This document shows, piece by piece, positions 46,367-55,453 of a stretch of 64,000 nt of DNA. How positions within the stretch are numbered: the first letter of the stretch is position 1; each line of letters begins with the position of its first letter. This DNA is from Adiantum capillus-veneris (lineage: Eukaryota; Streptophyta; Polypodiopsida; Polypodiales; Pteridaceae). The stretch is taken from the NCBI GenBank assembly GCA_014529385.2, contig CM043953.1, positions 98,458,842 through 98,522,841 of the forward strand. The letters run 5' to 3'. Position numbers and translations under genes: made by a program. Below the pieces are notes generated by a model that worked only from the letters and a program-made list of their open reading frames with translations, ran no database searches and was not told the origin of the DNA.

Positions 46367-49366
46367 ATGTCTCTTGACGACGTGACCAATGTCCCAGCAA
46401 GCTCTTCACGCGGTAGGTCTCCAGGGCTTTTCCTACGCCTACCTCAAGAGTATGTTCTGACAAAGAAAACATGCTTGGGTACATTACCTTCAGCCAACGA
46501 ACGCCGCGCTCAAGGGGAGAAGAATGTGGATCTCTGGACAGACAGATGCTTGTATCCAAAGGATCCTTCTCTCAATGTTCATCCGTCTTTTACAAACATT
46601 CCATCACTGTTGCAATACGTTGGAAATGGAGAGCAAGGTTTGTTGGGCTACTGTAAGAGACTCAACAAACACGAGATTGCGCGGTCCGAGATCTACTTGT
46701 GCCATTGGAAGTTGCTCAATGGGAGTTTCCACAATCTTCAAGCTCAGATGCAAACAACTACTAGTGCGCTTGAGGAGGCAAAGAGCACCATCACAACCAA
46801 GGCAAATGTAATTAAAAAGCTTGAGGACACTCTTTCACACATGAAGAGTACTGCCATGGGAGGTAGGGTGAGGAAACGAGAGTTGTCCGAAATTCAGACT
46901 CTTGCACCACGTGGAGGTGCAAGAAAACGAAGGGTGACAGCTATGAGGTAACATGTTCTATCCCTCATGTTGTTTAAGTTTAATACGGCTCATCATTGTT
47001 GTTTTGGGCAATAGGAACTTCGTCCAAGAAACGTGCGGCGGCGAGAATGCGTCAGCTAGGGCTACTTTACTTCGTTCTTGTTTCAACAAAGAGGATTTTA
47101 TTGGGATGCTTGATGCTCCAGAGGCAAAACACTTGAAAGACACAATCACTAAGAGAGTTCTTAGAGATTTTTCTAATATTGTCACTGATCTAGATGTTCA
47201 GGATATTTGTGATGCTGTTGGGATTAGTATCAAGGGCTATCAAGCAATACATCAAGTGTTAAAAGATGCATTAAGAAGTCGAGGAGTCACGGAAAACCTA
47301 TTCCCACTTCCTCACAGAGTGCAGATTGCCAAGGAGGTGTCAAATGAAGATGTTGTTCACCGATTAGGGTACTACTTGTATATTGAAGACACGATGCCTC
47401 TTCAACCCCTCCGTAGCAAATCACAAGGAAGGAAGGGCCGCGGGAAGGGAAGCGGTGCTGTTTCTAACAGTGTGTTGCGGACCGAAGGGTTTGTTTACAC
47501 CAAATTCAACAATATCTTTGTGGACTTGATACGATTGCAGCAGTCCATGGCTGTTTTCTACAATTTGAGTGATGCAGGTTAGTTTAGAGTTGCCTACATG
47601 CTCTATGATGTGTCATAACATGCATTCTGAGGCTTTATGTTGTTGGCAGTTCTTGAAGGCAAGCTTGTGTTCGTGCTGAAGTTGGATGAGTGTGTAATTG
47701 TTAAAGGGAGAAAGTTGGAGAGAATGGGCATCACGCTTATGAATGAAGCCCTACCTTATGCCAAGCAATCTTGCAGTTCGAGTGAAGCGACAAAGCCCTC
47801 TTTTAGTGTGCAATCAAAGAAGGATATATGGTGGCTTGGTGCAATTGAAGTTCCGAAAGAGACACATGAAGTCCTTGCATGGATTTTCAGTAGAATCCCA
47901 TGGGTCACAGAGGTCATTAAAGCTCAAATAAACGGTGAGAAGCTCATGGTTCCAGGACGTGGGGAGTTTGATGTTGAATGGCATTTAGGTGGTGATCTAA
48001 AGCCCATAAAGTGCATGCTTGGATGCAAACAAGGTGCAAATTCTTTACTTCCCCGTCCATTCTGTACGAAAGGGCACAAGACAAGTCGAGCAACTCAACT
48101 GGAAGGTCAGGACGATGATAATGATGACCATATAAATAGGGAGTGGCAAAGTTCGGTTCTTTCATGTGATATGCTGCAGGTGCCCAATAGGGATAGCAGA
48201 GATCCTGGGTGGAACCCCATAATTCCCTTCTCCCTCAACAATGTTCACTTTTGCATATTGCATGCGTTTATGCGAATATTTGATAGGATCTTAAAGCATC
48301 ACATTGATTATGCTTTCACAATGAAGCCCCTTCAACGGTCAAAAGACTCCTTGCAGGGGGTGAAGACGCTCCTTAATGAGATTGGATGTCATCGATCAAG
48401 GGTGAACATTGTAGCAGAGACTTGTAGGGAGAAGACATATGAGGTGGCATAGAAGGTTTCCATGAATGGAGCCAAAGCACGTCGATTTTTCAAGAAGATG
48501 TCAAAGTCTCCAATGCAGGTATCCAAGGCACGTGTCGATCTAGCAAGTGAGAAGCGGTGGGAGTTGTGGAAAGATTTGTGTTCATGCACGACGGACAAAG
48601 ATCCCAATGTGGAGGTTGCTAACCAACGCAAGCTAGTATGGTCATCCTTTCAAAAGGTTGTGCAATTGATGAATCTTTCAAGCACCACCGGTGAGCAGCG
48701 AGAGGAGTTCAAGATGGTGCTTTATGAATTCACAAAGGCCGCTAAGGACGGATGGTCTGAAAGCAAGATTACACACTACATGGTTTGTTTTAACGGACTT
48801 AATACATATGCAATGTTTGAAAATGTAACTTTTCTATTCGCTTATCTCCTTTTTGGTTGTTTTAGCACATTCTCTATGCGCATGGTGCATACTTCATGGA
48901 CCGCTATGGTTTGCTTGATATATGGAGTACACAAGGCATGGAGAAGTCCCACTATCGAGCAAAAGGAGTCTACTTCAAGAATACTCGGCATGGTGGTGGT
49001 AGTTCACACTCCAACTACTTCATGGACCACTATGGTTTGCTTGATATATGGAGTACACAAGGCATGGAGAAGTCCCACTATCGAGCAAAAGGAGTCTACT
49101 TCAAGAATACTCGGCATGGTGGTGGTAGTTCACACTCCAACTACCTCCAAGAGATGTTTAATTGGTTTTTTAGGCACACCTTTGGGAGAACTCGTACTAT
49201 TGAGAAAGCAAGAGAATCGATGTTAGCAAAGCAGTTACGCAACGCTTCCCGTACTGCAGCATCCGAGAAGTGGAAACGCTCGCGAGCGTCCCTCGGCCAC
49301 GAAGCTTGGCGTGCAATTAAATATAGAAAAGGCAACGTTTGGGTGTCGCGTCAGCCGTCCGCATGA
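46367..49366 (+). pseudogene. DDE-like transposase gene, four exons, one nonsense codon
   Basis: Proposed exons: 46367-46947, 47015-47577, 47650-48782 and 48866-49366, with introns of 67, 72 and 83 bp that all have GT and AG ends and keep the frame. Product is 925 codons with one TAG at 48450-48452. By region: N-terminal domain; coiled-coil-like stretch (about residues 125-165); basic nuclear-signal-like RVRKRELSE and GGARKRRV; then transposase-like blocks: FVLKLDECVIVKGR (first Asp), WHLGGDLKPIKCMLG (second Asp), NNVHFCILHAFMRIFDRIL, and STQGMEKSHYRAKGVYF (candidate Glu). These match the order I know from a DDE transposase family common in invertebrate genomes; I cannot name it. A 126-bp tandem duplication doubles the Glu block. 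Assignment is inference. Confidence 0.7.
48891..49142 (+). repeat. 126-bp in-frame tandem duplication in the transposase
   Basis: Two copies (48891-49016 and 49017-49142) that differ at one visible base. Each codes 42 residues containing the candidate catalytic Glu block. In frame and very similar, so recent. Confidence 0.95.
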
Positions 49367-49507
49367 TCCTGGTTTAGTTGTTCAATTCAATTGCTTTATT
49401 TGAGTTTCACTCAATTGGCCGCATAGTGTGAAAGGGCCCAAATCTCAAAAAAACCTATTTAAAGGTTGAAGGGGCTCATTTTGTCATCTTCCCTACTAGG
49501 TGCAACC
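49367..49507 (+). promoter_or_regulatory. Intergenic/promoter region of the H3-like gene
   Basis: 141 bp between transposase stop and the H3-like ATG, with a TATTTAAA near 49457 and a CTACTAG pyrimidine-rich acceptor-like site at 49493-49499. Either a short promoter or an intron end. Confidence 0.4.
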
Positions 49508-50359
49508 ATGGCACGAACAAAACAAACGGCTAGGATTGCATATCCAGAGGAGCCGGATGGCCAACGACTCAAAGGTACAGCAACAGAAGCTGGAACTTCA
49601 CAAGCTCAAGGTGAAGTCCACACAGAAGAAGCTGGAGCTTCAAATCAGCATTGCCAGTCCTCTACAGCAACAAAAGAGAGACGGAAGCATCGTCTTGTTG
49701 TCTATTCATCGGACTCCAACGATTCTGATGGCAACAGGGAGGATGAGAGTGACCAGGGAAAAGAAACAAACAACCAAAAGCAGCCGTCAGAAGGCTCCGA
49801 AGAGACACAAACGGATGAAGATGCCCCATGGGTTGGCGTCCAAATACAAACTTATCAGGCTCACATGTGTATTGGGGGTAAGACACTTCCTAAAGGGAGT
49901 GGACCTACACCATCACATCCGGTCGATAGTGAAGAGCACGAATCAGATGGAGAGTGGGTGGAATCCGATTATGAGGTGTTGGAAGTGCCTGTGGAGAAAT
50001 AAAAGAGAAAGAGCATTGTCTACAAGAAGAGGAAGCAAGCTGCCCCGACTCGTGCCAAAAATGCACCTCCACGTCGACCTCAGAAGGTACGAAAGCGCAG
50101 CCGTGCTTTTGCGGAGATTCGACACTATCAAAAGAGCACCGAGCTCTTGATTCGGAGGGCCCCTTTTGCAAGGCTATGCAGGGAGGTTTTTTAATTGTAC
50201 AACACTCAGTTTCGGATGGGCGCCGTGGCCATAGAGGCAGCAGAGCAATATTTAACTGGCATATTCGAGGATTCTAACCTGTGTGCCATCCATGCAAAGC
50301 GTGTAACCATTATGCCCAAGGATATGCAGCTTACTCGCCGTTTGCGCCATGAGGAGTAG
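49508..50359 (+). pseudogene. Histone H3-like protein with acidic linker, encoded in the transposon
   Basis: ATG at 49508 (the frame is open upstream to 49466, but the H3 tail fixes the start). Residues 1-9 are MARTKQTAR, identical to the H3 N-terminus with Lys4; the next residues are Ile-Ala, so Lys9 and Ser10 are absent. A linker of about 175 residues is rich in Ser, Glu and Asp. A basic stretch (about 165-200) leads to the H3 core: EIRHYQKSTELLIRR (from residue 203), PFARLCREV, then [20 protein letters not shown] and [14 protein letters not shown], ending RRLRHEE before TAG at 50357. Compared with H3, about four residues are missing between RE and YL. Two in-frame TAA codons (50000 and 50192) interrupt this copy, leaving a 164-residue N-terminal ORF. 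Confidence 0.88.
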
Positions 50360-50738
50360 CTTGTATTAGGCATCAACCTTTTTGTATTTACGGAACTCCA
50401 AGATTGGGAAGAATTTGAATACAAGCGTCTTTTGATTCTATATCCCACTCTGTGCATTGTATTGGGAAGAATTTGAATATAAGCGTCTTTTATTGTATAC
50501 CCCAGTGCGCATTGTATTGTTTTAATTCTGCACCATGCAATGTAGCAGTGGTTCAAGTTTTGTCTACCTTCTATTGTATGTATGTAGCCATTAGCTTGTT
50601 ATTGTGAAAAATTGCCTACGTTTAGCACCTTGGCTAAGTGGGGCATGCACTTCCTGATGTATCCATGCTATGTGACTCACTATTGCATGGCAAAAACATC
50701 TACAAAGTGTTCAAAATGGCTTGGAATGCCCCCAAGTT

Positions 50739-50812
50739 GGCTGCCACAAGGGCGCGCATTTGGGGCTTCCAGAGGCCTATGGATGGACATAATGCGTGCC
50801 CTTGTGGCAGCC
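50739..50812. repeat. Inverted repeat / hairpin 1
   Basis: Arms of 22 bp (GGCTGCCACAAGGGCGCGCA and on; 50739-50760 and 50791-50812) with one mismatch and a 30-nt loop. Confidence 0.9.
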
Positions 50813-51306
50813 TCTCCTAGTGCTTTGCTGACACTCTCCAGTGGTTTCCAGACAATTTTGACAAGCAATAAGTATGTTTTGTTTGCTTCAATGCTTCAAT
50901 TAGCATAGATGCTGCTGGAATTCATCCCCCCTTAGTCCATGTCAGTCCTAAACTCCAGAAAGGGCTTAGATATTGCCACAAAGTTTACTCTTGTGGTTTG
51001 TTAATACAACTTTAGGTATCTGGGGCAAGATGGGCTTAAGGTTACCTGGGTATCCATGTCTTCCTGTTTTGCAGCTGGGTATTATTGTCTTCTCACTCTG
51101 TTTTGTAACTGGATATGCTCCTATTCTCCAAGAAGGGTTTAGATATTGCCACAGTTTTGTGGTTTGTTAATACATCTTTAGGTATCTGGGGCAAGATGGG
51201 CTTAAGGTTACCTGGGTATCCATGTGTTTCTCTTTTGCAACTGGGTATTAATGCCTTGAAACTCTGTTTTGTACTTGGGTATGCTCTTAGATGTGTCCAA
51301 TTTCAT

Positions 51307-51376
51307 CTGCCACAAGGGCGCGCATTTGCACACTTCATCTGCTGATGGAAAGCCCTAATGCGCGCCCTTGTGGCAG
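51307..51376. repeat. Inverted repeat / hairpin 2
   Basis: Perfect 20-bp arms (51307-51326 and 51357-51376) sharing the GCCACAAGGGCGCGCATT core of hairpin 1, again with a 30-nt loop. Confidence 0.92.
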
Positions 51377-51609
51377 CATTGTTTAGGGACTTCCAAGCCC
51401 TTTACTAGGCACATACATAACTTTGGAAGCTTAGAAATAACAAAGTATACATTTTTTAAATTTTAATGCCTGCCAAACCCTTTAATAGTCATAGCAAAAA
51501 TTATGGTGCTTCTCATACACAATGGAAGCCCACATATAAGAAATTCAAAACCTTGCAAGAAAGAGAGTCATAGACAACAAAAAGTAGTTTCATTAAAGAA
51601 ATCAATGCT

Positions 51610-53171
51610 TTACATGATATCCGGCTTTTGCTTTAGGATCTTTCTAATTACAATTTTCTGGTGCTTGGCCTTTTGGGGTGGCTCCCTGTTAAGTAAAGTG
51701 GTTGTGATTTCTTGGGTGTCACTAACCCCTACAGCTTGGTTCATGCCGACATGGGCAATAAGGCGCCCGCGAAAGTTTACACCGAAAGTGGATATTGCAA
51801 AATCTTTCTTTACAAGCACTACAAGGTTGGCCGTTTGGGCAAGTGTTGTTAAACACAACGCCTTGGAGAGTGAACGGAGAGCAAAAATGTTGTAGCGACC
51901 ATTGGGAGACTAGTCGGCATGGACAAACACCACGACACCAGTGGGAAGTGTGTCGAGGTAGTGAGCAAGTGCCGCTTGAGGTCCGAACGGCGTCCTCCTC
52001 CCCCCTGACTGTTGCGCCCAGGCGTCAACCTCCAGAAGATCCTGCAGAACATAGGTTTTCTGAGATATGGCACAGAATTATGATATAACATTAACAAAAT
52101 CATTTGTAACAATCAAATGTAAGTGAGCATCTATACCTCTTGTCTATGATCCTCCTCATCGGCATCCGGGTGCAAGTAAAGATCCACGCTTGACTTCCCC
52201 TTTGGATCAAGCAAAACAGGTGTTGCAGCAGGTGGTGGTGAATCCACTCTTGCACGTTTAGCCAAACACATGGCTTGCATGGACACAAACTCCTCCTCAG
52301 AGACCTTGGCCTGCTCGGCCGCTGCCACCTCGGCTTGTGCGATCGCCACTGTGTCCGCCAAAGTATTCCCCATGGGCAGTAGGAGATCATCGTCATGGGA
52401 GGTGGTGGTATCAAGCTCAAACTTTCCATGGGCATCCAGGATGGCGAAACACTCATCCATGCGAAGCTCAAAGGATTTCTCCAGATCGTGCATAAACACA
52501 AACTCCTCCCCACCCACCACAATGGAGGAGAAGCGGGTAATCTCTACCTCAGGGATGGCATCCCGAGTGGTGGTTCCTTCTGGCGGTCCCGAGGATGAAC
52601 CGACTGATGGAGAGGCATCCAAGAGGCCTTGAATCCCTACAGGGTAGGTCAAGGCAAGCGTCCTCTCCTCTGTGGATGAGTCAATGGCCGCGGGCTTGGG
52701 GTCCTTCACATCAGCCAATACCCCGCCGATCTGCAAGTGAGGTAGCACTACGTCAGGGCCTGTTGGGCACTCGTGAAGGAGGAAGATCATTATGGCCTGA
52801 ACAGAGAAAAAAGTGTTTCCGATCCTTCCCTTACGCATTGCTCGCACATCATCAGCTTCAAGCCGCACATATTGTCTGGCGGGTTGTGCTATGGTGGCAA
52901 AGCGTGCAAGCCGCTGATGAAATGGCCTGTCCCCTTGGTAGATGTGGTGGAGAAGGCCTTCAGGGACCCATTGCCCTCATCGGTTTGGTAACTCAACAAT
53001 GAATCTCCCCATGCACGTGGAAATGTATGAAGTAATGTGCTCAAGAGATTGAGAGTGGAGGGTCAAGGTGGTTTCCAAATCGGGTTGGGTTGTGAAAAAT
53101 GCTTGAAGCTCAGGGCGATTTGCATGCCCAACCTCAGTAAGGAATGCATCTAAAGCACTAGTAGCAGCCAT
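51610..53171 (-). pseudogene. Unknown transposon gene (minus strand), two exons, two nonsense codons
   Basis: Exon 1 is 53171-52137 (MAATSALDAF start) and ends at a GTATAG donor; exon 2 runs from about 52059 (alternative acceptor 52041) to TAA at 51610. Both exons are phase 0. Stops interrupt the frame at 52979-52977 (TGA) and 51912-51910 (TAG), although the frame is otherwise open for about 494 codons. The product has a Pro/Ser-rich middle, an Asp/Glu-rich segment (SEEEFVSMQAMC), a basic KRARVD patch and a C-terminal part with GVVVFVHAD and LVVLVKKDFAISTFGV. I do not recognise a domain. It converges on the H3-like gene. Confidence 0.6.
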
Positions 53172-53416
53172 GTCTTCTCTTTGCGTGATTGGGTATGCTA
53201 GGTCTCTCTGCAATGCTGGGATGAAAATGGTGAAATGAGGAGGTGGTCCTCCTTATATAGACATATTCTATCTCAAAAAAAATAAAAAATATGGATTTAA
53301 AAAATAAATTTACACCACCTTAAAACTCAAGTACAAAATCAAGTACAACACCTTAAAACTTTTCAAAATCTTTAATAAAATATCCAATATATAAACGATT
53401 AAAGTTACAAGCCAAT
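53172..53416 (-). other. Promoter region of the 51610-53171 gene
   Basis: About 245 bp between the two minus-strand genes, A/T-rich; TATATA-like sequence near 53253-53259 reads TATATAAGG on the minus strand about 85 bp upstream of the ATG. Confidence 0.45.
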
Positions 53417-54741
53417 TCACTTAGACAAGATGATTTCATATGTAGCCCAATCTTTGTAAACAAGCATAGTGGCCTCCATCCGCCTTCCAATCTATACAAC
53501 CAAAAATGGGCAATCAAAATACAAAAACCCACAGAAAATAAGAAAAGGTAGCTAAGGAAGCACAAAGCAGACCTTGCGTTGTTCTAGTTTGAAACTTGCA
53601 TTACCGACATCCTCGAATCCCATTATGACAAAGTGTTCCCGAAGATTGGCAAGAGCCCAATGCGGATTCACTGCAACCACCTCCACCTCGTTATTGGGCA
53701 TGCGGACACGAATTTCAAAGGATTGAATCTCTTCGGCTGTCAGCTGCAAGGGTATCCATTTGCCACGTTTGTGCATCCACCTCTCATAGCTAAACCGTGC
53801 ATACAAGGTGCACCTTGCTTTCAAATACCGAAGGCAAAGCTGTGTGGGGGACACATTGCACTTATAACGGTCACCATCATGCAAACCGTCAACATAGCCC
53901 CAATTGACACCTAGAATGGTGTCCATTGCATCTATGTCAACTTCTTTGCAAACAAACATTGTTGGTGTTTCTACGATCGGTAGAGAGCGAAATGCATGCA
54001 CAAACAAATGAATGGGACAATGCCAACTGAGACCCACCGATCTGGTTGCCTTACCAAACTTTAGGGACCCTTGGAAATCTTGCAGCACCTTGCGCTTGAA
54101 AGAAAGAAAAGCCCAATGGTCTGGAGTTGGCCATTCTACACTCTGCAATGAGGGTGTCTCCACGGCTTCTAACCTACCATAGCTTTGGCTTGACTTCGGC
54201 ACCACGTACTTGTGGGAGTACATGAATATTCGCTGCTCGGTAAGTTTTTTCGATGAAACATTAGGAAACATAAGCTCCCCAATGTGAGCATGCACAACCA
54301 TGAACGTGCCTGAGAGGCACTCAAGCGGCTGCTCCTCAACTAAGCTGGATGGAAAAACATCTTTACAAATGTCCTTAGTTAAACATAATGATCACATAAA
54401 CATAAACATGACATATGCATGGGATAGCTAAACCATGAAAACTTACAATGAGGTGAAAATTGAGTAGAAGCTCTCTTGAGGTGGAGCTCAACAGCACTGT
54501 AGACGTGTTGCACGATGGCCACCATTCGGGACTTTGTTTCTTTGAATGTCAATAGCCGGCCCTTCCAATGACGTTCCAATACGCCTCGACACCGTACGCG
54601 ATGAGGTCCAGCACGTGACGGTTGCATGTAGATCCATGCACTCTTCTTGAACACTTGTGGGATCCATACCCCCTCTGAGTCTTTTGTGTTGTGCAACACA
54701 ATCTCCTCTATCTCTGGTTTGGGCCGTCTATGCGTGGACAT
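53417..54741 (-). CDS. Unknown transposon gene (minus strand), three exons, intact
   Basis: Proposed exons: 54741-54447 (donor GTAAGT), 54339-53573 (donor GTCTGC, weak) and 53491-53417 (ending AAGTGA). Joined phases fit (295, 767 and 75 nt) and give 378 residues with no stop. It starts MSTHRRPKPEIEE. Exon 2 has PHWALANLREHFVIMGFEDV near its end and several Trp/Tyr/Cys positions (GVNWGYVDGLHDGDRYKC). I see no signal peptide, membrane segment or known motif. It is the only gene of this transposon without a lesion. A DNA-binding or regulatory role would be a guess. Confidence 0.65.
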
Positions 54742-55421
54742 GCTTGGGAAGTTGGGCTTAGGAAGGGATTTGAAAGAGTTGAGTACTGTGGAGAGAGAAT
54801 GAGGAGCTGAGGGGAGGGTGAGGTGAGCTGCCTATGGTGGCTTTGACAGTGGAGATAGAGAAAGAGAGGAGTGAGAGGTAGAGAGGATAGTGGAGCTGTG
54901 GGCTATGGAGTGTGGGACTGTAGAGGGTTGATGGAGGTGTGAGAGAAGGGGGAGCTATGGAGAGAGAGGAAGAGAGTGGTGGAAAGCTTTTGGCTATGGC
55001 TGCCTTGACTGTAGAGAGAGAATGGGAGGAGGGAGAAGAGGGAGAGTGTGGGAGAGAAAAGAGATGAGGGAGAGAGAGAAAAGTGGATTTTGGGGGGAAA
55101 ATTTGACTTTTTTAAGTTAGTTTATGTTTTGGGGCAGTTTTGGAGGCAAATGGGTCAACTTTGGAACTTTTAAAAAAATTTCAATTTTTTTGGTTTTTAA
55201 ACATGCGCGTTTTTTTTTTTGGGGGTCCCTCCCTCTTATGACACCTCTCTCCTCCTATTTACCCCCCCCCCCCCCCCCCCCTAGCCTACCTCCCACCTCT
55301 CTCTAAGAACCAAGCATTGAAGAGGGAGACAATTAGGCTGCACCCCTACCATTCCTCCCCCTCTAGGTGATATCCCAAGAGCCTTCTCATTGGTTCTCCC
55401 TTAAGCCTTCACTAATCAAAA
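54742..55421 (-). other. Right promoter and subterminal region of the transposon
   Basis: GA-rich (54775-55085), then A/T-rich with a poly-C tract (55262-55281). No ORF. The poly-C tract mirrors the poly-G tract near the left end. Confidence 0.6.
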
Positions 55422-55453
55422 AGGCCCAAGGAGAGTCCATATTTTTCCTAATG
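55422..55453 (-). repeat. Right terminal inverted repeat
   Basis: Partner of 45673-45704; ends CCTAATG at 55453. Confidence 0.75.

Larger units (their letters stand above)
50360..51609. other. Convergent intergenic centre with hairpins and tandem repeat
   Basis: No supported ORF. It holds two hairpins (50739-50812 and 51307-51376), and a tandem repeat in which about 50955-51120 is repeated at about 51125-51290 (CTTTAGGTATCTGGGGCAAG core). A duplicated TTGGGAAGAATTTGAATA segment lies at 50385 and 50463. Probably the shared 3' region of the converging genes. Confidence 0.7.
45673..55453 (+). mobile_element. 9.78-kb DNA transposon with four genes including a histone H3-like gene
   Basis: Ends are inverted repeats: CATTAGGGAAAAAATGGA at 45673 and, reverse complemented, CATTAGGAAAAATATGGA at 55453, with similarity over about 31 bp. 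The flanks AAGTTCAAA (45664-45672) and AAGTTTAGA (55454-55462) match at 7 of 9 positions, a decayed 9-bp target duplication. Both flanks belong to one RT gene. Inside are a DDE-like transposase gene and an H3-like gene on the plus strand and two unknown intron-containing genes on the minus strand, converging on a hairpin-rich centre. A 9-bp duplication is Mutator-like, but the transposase does not look MULE-like to me; the superfamily is unassigned. Confidence 0.8.

Noticed and set aside
50186-50209. 24-nt GT...AG segment that would remove the second stop of the H3-like gene
   Set aside because: Far below the minimum size of plant introns (about 60 nt); treated as coding sequence with a nonsense codon.
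49508-50359. CENH3 (centromeric H3)
   Set aside because: The exact H3 tail and canonical loop sequence ([16 protein letters not shown]) fit H3-like origin; the longer loop 1 of CENH3 is absent.
45673-55453. Mutator-like (MULE) assignment from the 9-bp target duplication
   Set aside because: The duplication is imperfect, the TIRs are short and the transposase blocks do not resemble MURA.
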